Below are positions 8,451 to 15,080 of a stretch of 15,080 nt of DNA, one piece after another. Position 1 is the first letter of the stretch. Each line of letters begins with the position of its first letter. A model generated the notes under the pieces. It saw nothing but the letters and a program-made list of their open reading frames with translations, was not told where the DNA came from and did not search any database. The translations under genes were made by a program, and so were the position numbers. Origin of the DNA: Rhizophlyctis rosea (Eukaryota > Chytridiomycota > Chytridiomycetes > Rhizophlyctidales > Rhizophlyctidaceae); assembly GCA_027596075.1 (NCBI GenBank), contig JADGJC010000565.1, positions 2,027-17,106 on the forward strand, in the 5' to 3' direction.

Positions 8451-9312
8451 CTATATAGAGAACAACATTGTGAGAGTCAGAGATCGTACCGCCTTCAGTA
8501 CAGCGGAATCTTTCAGAAGTAGGGCAGAACAAAGGATATCAGGACGTATGCTTACCAGCGTGACTGTCAAGAAATATTTATCGCTTCGCCGAATATGAGT
8601 AGGTGAGGTAGCTGACTTTAAGTTGTTGCCAGAGTTGGGTGAATGCCTTTGACGTTGGAGAATTTGGATTTCGAAACCACAAAAAGGTCCAAAAAGGCCA
8701 AATCAGGTCCAGGAAATAACGGCTGAAGTATATAAAGGTTTTGGTGCAGAGTGCGGAAGTTGCGAAATCACCTCTCTTCCCACCTCTAATAGCTCTACCC
8801 ACGAATACTCAACAACTGTGGGAATTGAACCCTAAATCCCGCTGACCCCCCCAATGCTTACTATGACAGTGGTCTTTCATACTGCGGGTGTCAAAGTCAC
8901 TGTTTGCATGGCTCTCAACCTGGGCCCCGAGCAGCGATGAGGACCTCTCAGTGATCGTGCAACAAGTACTTAGGATGGGTTGGCGTTTTCGCGCGCGCGT
9001 CAGGTGTGAGGTCGCGTCGCGTTGAGGGGTATCCAAACATATCATCTAATTGTACTATTTGAGAACCTGGGAAGTGAAACCGCCGCGCCACATTCCCGCC
9101 TTAGGACTGTGGGTCAGAAAATCATGTCCTTTTACCAGCATAGAGGAGCACTTTCACATAAACGCCATTACCTTCCACCGTTTTCACACCCATCACGTCT
9201 TCTTTGAAAATGAAAGTTGGTTGTCTTCATCCAAAGCGCTTAGTGAAGTACTTTTCTAGTTCGCTCCTGCAAATGGTTGTTGTTTAAAAGTTCAGACTTT
9301 TTCAAGTCAACA
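8451..9312. other. Intergenic region between divergent genes
   Basis: About 860 bases lie between the start of the coiled-coil gene (minus) and the start of the gene at 9313 (plus), so both promoters should be here. It includes TATATAAAG at 8729-8737 (+), an alternating CG stretch near 8990-9000 and a 5' flank of 9313 rich in C and T. A tRNA-like B-box match at 8821-8831 (minus) was considered and not accepted. No coding region is supported. Confidence 0.5.
8729..8737 (+). promoter_or_regulatory. TATA-box-like TATATAAAG
   Basis: This is an exact match to a strong TATA consensus on the + strand. It lies about 575 bases before the ATG at 9313, too far for a simple leader unless there is a long or spliced 5' untranslated region. 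The same nine bases recur at 11894-11902. The call rests on sequence match alone. Confidence 0.25.
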
Positions 9313-9827
9313 ATGCAGAACAGCAACGACGTTCCAATCACTACCCACGTTACTCAGCCTGCTTCGACGCACATCCCAAGCAGCATGCCGCCTGTAAATG
9401 GAACCCTTTCTATGACGGGTACCGCGCATGGAGTGTATGGGACGTTCCAACTCCCGGAAGCGCCACAAGCTCCCCCGACAGCGACAGCATATGTAGCCCC
9501 GTCAGGCATTCCCTTCAGCGCCCCCAACATCAAGCTCACCTCGAAAGGGCGGAAAGATACCTCAACGACCTCCATATCGCCCATACTACAATCGCAATCT
9601 GGTCCGCCACCTATTTATCGCCCCGTGAACAGCACTACTCCAATCTCCACCAGCATGCCGTGCGTACCCAAAACCATGACCTTGAGCGCTTCACCGCTCA
9701 CCAGATCAGACGTCTGAGCGAGCTCCGAGCCGGGGTCACGGCATACCACTCCTGGGTGGCTGCTTCGATGATGTACGCTGATCAGTGGCACATGATGGAG
9801 TTGTTGCAGGTTATTAGTAGGATTTAG
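9313..9827 (+). CDS. Unrecognised protein: low-complexity N-terminus, helical C-terminus; frame change near 9433-9525
   Basis: The ATG at 9313 begins 'MQNSNDVPITTHVTQPASTH', a Thr/Pro/Ser-rich segment. A second frame, open from before 9519 to TAG 9825-9827, encodes a coherent amphipathic part: 'LERAERYLNDLHIAHTTIAI', then 'LERFTAHQIRRLSELRAG', then 'MMYADQWHMMELLQVISRI'. Its composition is far more protein-like than the first frame's continuation. The two can be joined by an intron (9433-9518, GTGTAT...CCCTTCAG, giving 142 residues; or 9435-9505, GTATGG...GTCAG, giving 147) or by one base missing in the C5 run at 9521-9525 (171 residues). All three give a length divisible by three. No domain or membrane segment is recognised. 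The plan, a disordered head plus a helical tail, resembles the genes at 7756-8450 and 14508-15033, although no sequence identity is visible. Confidence 0.5.
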
Positions 9828-11893
9828 GTGCGCGGGGGCATTGCGCAGTTCCGAGCAGGGGAATGGGGAAACGTATATGTTGGGGAGCTGGATAGCTGTA
9901 TCAAAAGAGATCTGTTGGCATAGGGATCCCATGTTGGGCAGTAGAGTAAATCCCTGTGTGCAACGTCTTGCGGTATGCGAGTGCAGATGTAGATCACTTC
10001 ATGGTATGAAAGTTCAGCACAAAGCTATTACTCATAGCCGTGTATGTATACGGTTGCATCCTGTGTATAATAAGAGCTGTTTGATGCAAGAAGTGTGCAA
10101 ACCCCAGGGAGAAATGCCTGTAATGCTTTGCGCGACTCATGATTTTGTGATATATTTTACAGTAGAAGTACAACGCGAACACTAGTCGCTGCCCTACTTG
10201 CCCTAAGCACCTTTTCTACTTACTACAGTACCACACCTAAAAACTTCTTCCCCAAAAGGTTCAAGGCATTATTGGTTCTCCCCCTCGTCGGCTTATGATC
10301 TCTGTACACTGCCTTTTGGGTTGCGCTCTGACCAACTGTGACTGCGAACACGATTGCTGTTGCAAAGCTGCAAATGCCAACAGCAAGCCTTGCGGACGAA
10401 AAGTTGTGTGCGGAAGTGATGAGTATTTGAATATTGCGACAAGAACGAAAGAAGGGGCAAAAGCTGACAAACACAAGCAGGTGGAAGCAACGGAGTCATG
10501 GTATTTGCCAACAACTCAATGAAAGCGTCATCGAGAGGTGGCCATCACTTTGAGTGATTGGTGTTACTCGGTGAATACTGTAAATGTGGTGTTTTTGGCG
10601 GGTGAGTGAAGGTTTTTGAGAACATATTAATCAGTTGGAAGAACTATAGAGTGAAAGTGAGCGTATCCCGCTTGACACATACCCAGCCCACATGATGAAT
10701 GGCCTGCGATGTCCCCTTCCAAAAAATGCCCACATCTGCAGGACGCCTCAAGTCCACCCAACCTCGCCACGACCCTCATCGCTGTATGCTGATGAGCTTG
10801 GTGTCATGGAAGAGTAATTGCTGCCCAGAAGCAAGGATACGCCATGAGGAATCATGATAGGGTCTGCATCCTCCTTGAAGGGAGTGGTAGCAGCACAAGT
10901 CGGCGTGGTTGACACCAACTTGGCGCGGAGGATGTTACGTGTGGAAGTTGAAAACGCGGACGGCTGAGCTGGAGAGGATTTATGGTAGAGACGCACGGTT
11001 TGCGGAACGAGGATGAGTTTGTAGCGATGGCGAACTTGGAGTCAAGAATGGTCGAGATGTGGGATGGAGTTGGCGAAGGTGCAAGGTAGGAAGGCTGGAA
11101 GGAAGCCCGACAGGGAGCCGATTTGAGGCGGGATCAAGCGTCGGAACGATTTTCCCATCAGACTTGTACCTCTCCATTTTTCGCTATCTCGCCCCGCTGA
11201 AGACAGCGCACGTGAAGCACTTCGCCTTTTCGTTATAATCTCTGTGGTGGTGGCGTCGGCGAAAGGGAGAAGGTGGATCTTGTTGAATGGGTCCCCGCAA
11301 TGTTGTTCCCCACACTGATCACTATTTGCGATACCGCACTGCCCCTTCCCATCAGCCGCCGTGATCCGCTGCTGCCCACCTCCCCCCTCTTGCTTTCCAT
11401 TATTATCAGCCCTAATTCCTATTTGCACTCTTCCAACCCTCACTCCACGACGACGCCGTCCATAACAGAGTTCCCGACAATAGTGTACTGGTGCACATTG
11501 GCACCATTTCCACTCTCCTCCCTTCTTCTCTCGGTGCCTCTCGTGAGCTGGGCGAACGGCGTACAAGGTTTGCGGATATGTGCATGTTGTTGAAGAGTGG
11601 TGTGGTTGCTTTAGTATGTTGGAAGGTGGGCGTTTTCCGAGTTCTATGCGTTATGAAGAACTGCAAGAGAGGTCAACCAATCAATACTTTGTTCAGTTTT
11701 GGAAAGAAGTATCCCAACGAAACAAACCTACGGGAAGTGTTCAGTACAGCGTAGGATAGAAGTGGTCATGTGGAACTGTAGCGATAAGAGCAATAAAAGG
11801 CACTTGATATGAGTGAGGGATGCGATCTGTTGGAAAAGATGAACGAACTGAATATGCGACCAGCAATGGGGATACCTATGTATGATGTTGGCG
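9828..11893. other. Long stretch without a confident gene
   Basis: Two kilobases follow the gene at 9313. Several open stretches exist but none has a convincing start, splice structure or family. On the minus strand, about 10474-10223 contains a possible membrane segment ('LAVGICSFATAIVFAVTVG') with no ATG. About 11050-10748 contains a Ser/Thr-rich stretch with C-ending codons and no ATG in frame. The minus-strand stretch 11566-11042 is Gly/Arg/Cys low complexity. These could be remnants or exons of unrecognised genes; the sequence alone does not decide. Confidence 0.4.
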
Positions 11894-11902
11894 TATATAA
11901 AG
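11894..11902 (+). promoter_or_regulatory. TATA box TATATAAAG ahead of a small ORF
   Basis: TATATAAAG lies 35 bases before the ATG at 11937, which would put a transcription start at about 11925-11932, just ahead of that codon. The spacing is what gives the match some weight. Confidence 0.35.
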
Positions 11903-11936
11903 TGTACAGGTTTCGGACATTGTGAAACCGGACCTC

Positions 11937-12182
11937 ATGACTATAGAACCAATAAATGAGTGGCACAGCCTCTTGGCGTATGCAGTTCATGCGAAACACC
12001 GGCAGCCAGCGCGGGCGGCGGCCTCATCGGCAAGATGCAGGAATTTGTTTCAGAAGGAAACGGATCGAGTTATCGGAAACACGGATCCTCCACAAGGCGG
12101 AACTCAATGTGTAAACGGTTATTGGCCATGCGCGGCGAAATGTGATAATGAAGGAACCGGATCAAGTTGCCAACGACCGTAA
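11937..12182 (+). CDS. Candidate small protein (81 residues) with a Cys-rich C-terminus
   Basis: The frame from ATG 11937 to TAA 12180-12182 encodes 81 residues. The first half is Ala/Arg/His-containing and unremarkable. The end has four Cys in the pattern 'TQCVNGYWPCAAKCDNEGTG' followed by SSCQRP. There is no signal peptide and no known family. The main support is a TATA element 35 bases upstream; codon use is not distinctive. It may equally be chance. An imperfect direct DNA repeat (about 12054-12071 and 12151-12168) lies within it, in different reading frames. Confidence 0.2.
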   Translation: MTIEPINEWHSLLAYAVHAKHRQPARAAASSARCRNLFQKETDRVIGNTDPPQGGTQCVNGYWPCAAKCDNEGTGSSCQRP

Positions 12183-13689
12183 ATACGATGCGCTTGCTGT
12201 AGCAGTACTCATGCACGCAACATTTACGACACATGCATGAACGCGGCAACCGCTGGAAACAATGACATGTGACATCCAATCCGCAAAATGCCGATTTGTC
12301 CTTATTTACCTAAGCTTCTCACAGAAATTTAGGCAGCAATACGTTTGATGCGTATGTATTCGACAAGGGCTCAGATCCCAAAATTCAACAAGTCCCGGAC
12401 GTCATTACCACTGACAATGTTCCAGAGAACTCGGGATGTTTTTCGGGAGAGATGGAGTTGTACCGGTTCTCCCTATGTTATGGAAACAACCCACAAAATA
12501 TCTTCTGTGTACCGCCGTTTTCGTAATCTGGATACTCACCCTTCAACGATCTTTCATCCCCCTTCCGTGAATAGAATACATGATTGCGCCTGCGATTGCG
12601 GCCCCCCCTCCTATCTCAAATCGATTCCATTTGGTGGAAGCAATACGAACTCATTTGGGCACAGACACTTTTACCCTCTGATAGACCATCTTGACGGTTC
12701 GATTGCATACTGCATATCTCTCAGCAATTCGCCGGCATCCAACTCCCTCTAAAATCATAGCGGCAGGATCGCACGAGATTTATACTATACAAACTTGCTG
12801 CGCAGGAAGATTGCTATATGGGGGATATCAGCCGGGAGCCCAACAACCAGCCGCGCATTAGTTCAACAGCAATGAGATCGCACAAAAGTCGGTAGAATGA
12901 GGAACCAAAATTTGAAGAGCACATTGCATGAAGTCATTGTAGTTTTAGAATCCAAATGGAGGATTCCTTCCCATAGAATTACATCAGTGCTTAGAGAGCT
13001 CCAATGTTTCCGGTAGTAGAGATGTCGAAGAGAGGCCCTTTACATTGAGATGTTTTCATGAAGGATTTTTGAGTTCATTGGGGATGCATCTGAAATGGGA
13101 CGGTGAGAACAGTGACCAGGTGGCTTGCGCGACGCGTCACATCCGGGCCAAGTGGCTTGCTGTTTGAGTTCGTTGGTGACTGTGCCAGAAAAGTCCACCA
13201 GCTTTCCAGTGGGTTGGGGCCTCGAGAATTTCAAAACTTTCAAAGGAAGAATATGAGCCAGGATCTGGACGAGTTGGGGAGAAGGTTTGACGAAGTTTTG
13301 AGTTCCAGGAGCAGCAATGGGAATGAATCCCAATTAATCATCAAATCCACTGGAGACGGAGAATGAGATGCCTATGGATCGTCAATGAAAGGCCAAATAC
13401 AAGCAAAGGATGTAATCGTCCCGCTGTTCTGGCCGGGATGGAGTTTTTTGAATCTATTTCAAATGTAAGGTATCGTACCTTGAAGATGGATGACGTGGGT
13501 TGATGGGCCAGTCACGTGCATCATCATATCTGAGATTCGTTTTCGACGCGTGTAGATCCATGCACGTAAGGAGACGTTCGCAATTGCAAAGTGATGAACA
13601 GCATTTCAAGATATTGATGATTGTTAACAGTTTTGCCATGATTTTCGGAGAGAGTGCTCACAGTGGCATTGAATAGTGCGATAGTGCAC

Positions 13690-13741
13690 ACATGTGCAAA
13701 CGCGGTCCCGACTCACATCCGAGACATGCATAAACGCGGTC
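13690..13741 (+). repeat. Two direct copies of an 18-bp motif, 34 bp apart
   Basis: ACATGTGCAAACGCGGTC at 13690-13707 and ACATGCATAAACGCGGTC at 13724-13741 agree at 15 of 18 positions. A third, similar copy, ACATGCATGAACGCGGC, lies at 12232-12248. They may be protein-binding sites or remnants of a duplicated segment; no gene start is near enough to decide. Confidence 0.5.
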
Positions 13742-14378
13742 GTCACGATGTCAAAGGCGGACGCGTGATGCACACCTGCTACGACTTTGTGAGAATCGCA
13801 GACATAATAGACACCTATTGGCATCTTTTGTGATCATACATGTTATGCTAGTCACACAATTGATGGTCCGCCCATTTGAGGTTGAAATGCTGTTGGTGCA
13901 CTTCACCGTGCCCTACAAGGCATTGCGGCACTGGTGGAGTCCCCCATGCCTCCTTTCAATATTTTCACTTACCAGTTTCCGAAAAACTTTAATCACCGCA
14001 GACCAACTTCATCAATCAATGTTGCATTCAATCAATTGGCAACGACATGGAACGGTGGGGAAGCCAATATCTAAGTTATGTATACGATCATGCGGACGGT
14101 GAGGCCCAGCACATTCTTTCAGTCTTTCCCATGACGCGCTTTCTAAAAGTAAGGGCGAAATCATGAAGAAATGGACAAATTCATCCTGAGGTAAGAAAAA
14201 AAATTACATACAAACAAGGTGCTGGCAGAGAAGCTTCTTTCTTCATTTTAATTTTCCTTACGTTAACCTTCTAACTTCTCGACCCTCTGCCCTGCATATA
14301 CCCAGATAACTTCAGTAAAACCCTCAACCTCACCCCAACTCCACACAAAGTGTTGCGTTCATTCTTGTCTAATCCAAA

Positions 14379-14440
14379 GTATGTGCAGTATGAAGATCAT
14401 TGTTAGGCAGGAAGTCCTGAGACTGAAATTTGCAAGGCAG
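14379..14440 (+). other. Probable 5' leader intron of the gene at 14508
   Basis: A strong GTATGT donor at 14379-14384 is followed by a CTGAG/ACTGA branch-like sequence near 14417-14427 and acceptors TTTGCAAG (ending at 14436) or GGCAG (ending at 14440), giving an intron of 58 or 62 nt, the usual size in this window. No ATG occurs in the roughly 200 bases before 14379, so the upstream exon would be untranslated. Confidence 0.45.
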
Positions 14441-14507
14441 AAAAATTGATGCGTACGACGACTCTGTCAAGACTACCAACGACACCCACAACGATCCATT
14501 GGAGGGC

Positions 14508-15033
14508 ATGACCAACGACAGCATCATTGGTTCATCGGGCGCAACATCAGCGACACCAATGCCAAAGTCCAGGCACTCCTGGCACTATGCCAGAATCCAC
14601 ACAACTCAGCATCCTCCGAAATCCCCGATTCGTTCAGAGACATCGAAACCGAAACGAGTCTCACCTCACAGCCGTCCACACCCGTCAAAATGCCCCTTCC
14701 AATGCGACTTCGTCAAAGGCAACGTACAGCAGCTCGCCGTGCAACAATGCCCTCGTTCTCTGGTCAGCCGACATCGAACTTAACAAGAACCCCTACCTTG
14801 CTCTGGGCCAAGTCGGTTGGGCTTTAAGGCGATGCGCTGAAGCTTCGAGCAGCTTCAACACCAACATCACTGAAGCGATTCCTGACGTTGAATCCGCCAT
14901 CGATACCATCAAGAAAGCAACCGTCCTCCAATCTACCTTCAATGAAGATTTCAAGAAGCGTCTGGCAAATTTGGAGGACATTCATCAGGAGATCATTCGC
15001 CTAGCATCCCAAAATCAACCATATGCCCAATGA
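14508..15033 (+). pseudogene. Unrecognised helical protein gene, frame broken twice
   Basis: The ATG at 14508 begins 'MTNDSIIGSSG'. Coding sense then moves one frame back near 14540, to 'NISDTNAKVQALLALCQNPH' and a Ser/Thr/Glu-rich segment ending 'TSQPSTPVK'. It moves back again at the A4 run 14687-14690, to 'NAPSNATSSKATYSSSP', 'NALVLWSADIELNKNPYLAL' and a helical C-terminus with 'DTIKKATVLQSTFNEDFKKR', ending at TGA 15031-15033. The raw length is 526 nt; one missing base at each break gives 528, a multiple of three (175 residues). In-frame codons also extend upstream of 14508 to 14427 without an ATG, so the true start could involve the leader intron. No signal peptide, membrane segment or known domain is visible. 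It is a recent pseudogene or a real gene with two single-base deletions in the sequence. Confidence 0.55.
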
Positions 15034-15080
15034 GCGCTCAACGGGCATGAAAAGCCAACGGGCGCCCTGCTATGCTTTTC

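Larger units (their letters stand above)
12183..14507. other. Long stretch without a confident gene; short repeated motifs
   Basis: No gene is accepted here. An open stretch at 12345-12752 (+) has no ATG-led family match, and 13040-13366 is open on both strands with neither convincing. Three copies of a motif close to ACATGCATAAACGCGG occur (12232, 13690, 13724), along with three ACGCGT hexamers (13132, 13546, 13761). The right end holds the promoter and probable leader intron of the gene at 14508. Confidence 0.4.

Noticed and set aside
8811..8880. tRNA-like sequence on the minus strand with a perfect B box (GGTTCAATTCC) and an A-box-like TGTCATAGTAAGC
   Set aside because: Acceptor arms do not pair, the T stem pairs at only three positions, and the A-to-B spacing is too short. 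One such B box is expected by chance in roughly every few windows of this size.
10223..10474. Minus-strand ORF with a membrane-like segment, considered as a small mitochondrial protein of the PET117 type
   Set aside because: The sequence after the membrane segment lacks the expected motif, and no ATG or supported splice provides a start.
10748..11050. Ser/Thr-rich minus-strand ORF with good codon ends
   Set aside because: The frame has no ATG, an upstream TGA closes it near 11047, and no family is recognised.
12345..12752. Forward open frame of about 135 codons
   Set aside because: No TATA, splice partner, domain or biased codon use; the composition looks random.
13040..13366. Open frames on both strands with protein-like pieces
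   Set aside because: Neither strand has an ATG-led start or a recognised motif, and the evidence does not favour one over the other.

Overview
The window looks like nuclear DNA from an early-diverging fungus, most probably a chytrid. It has moderate GC, short spliceosomal introns (57-113 nt) with GTATGT/GTAAGT/GTGAGT donors and CTAA- or CTGAC-type branch sites, and eukaryotic secreted and membrane-traffic genes. One long protein is built from the 'VLEWWxxSGL' ankyrin-like repeats familiar from chytrid genomes. The chytrid placement is inference from style; no marker gene fixes it.

Layout. 1-1042 (+): 3' part of an unrecognised gene ending in an Arg/Glu low-complexity domain, with very G-rich and homopurine DNA. 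2034-3129 (+): three-exon gene for a secreted, Cys-rich, multiply N-glycosylated protein, with one in-frame TGA just after the first splice junction. 3905-5399 (+): F-box-like plus WW-repeat gene, broken by a frameshift and two in-frame stops. 5822-6691 (-): intact three-exon PRA1/Yip3 gene, the only gene here with a confident family assignment. 7756-8450 (-): two-exon coiled-coil protein whose frame breaks twice. 9313-9827 (+): short protein with a low-complexity N-terminus and helical C-terminus, needing one intron or one missing base. 14508-15033 (+): similar-style protein whose frame breaks twice, with a likely intron in its leader. Between 9828 and 14507 I see no confident gene, only a weak TATA-plus-small-ORF candidate at 11894-12182 and some short repeated motifs.

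The genes do not form an operon or an evident pathway. The themes of the window are decay or base-level error (five of seven genes need at least one repair to read through) and a strong compositional pattern: on the coding strand, genes start C-rich and turn G-rich. TGA ends several genes normally (gene 1, PRA1, the 14508 gene), so a general reassignment of TGA is unlikely. No CRISPR array, rRNA, convincing tRNA, transposase or complete mobile element was seen.
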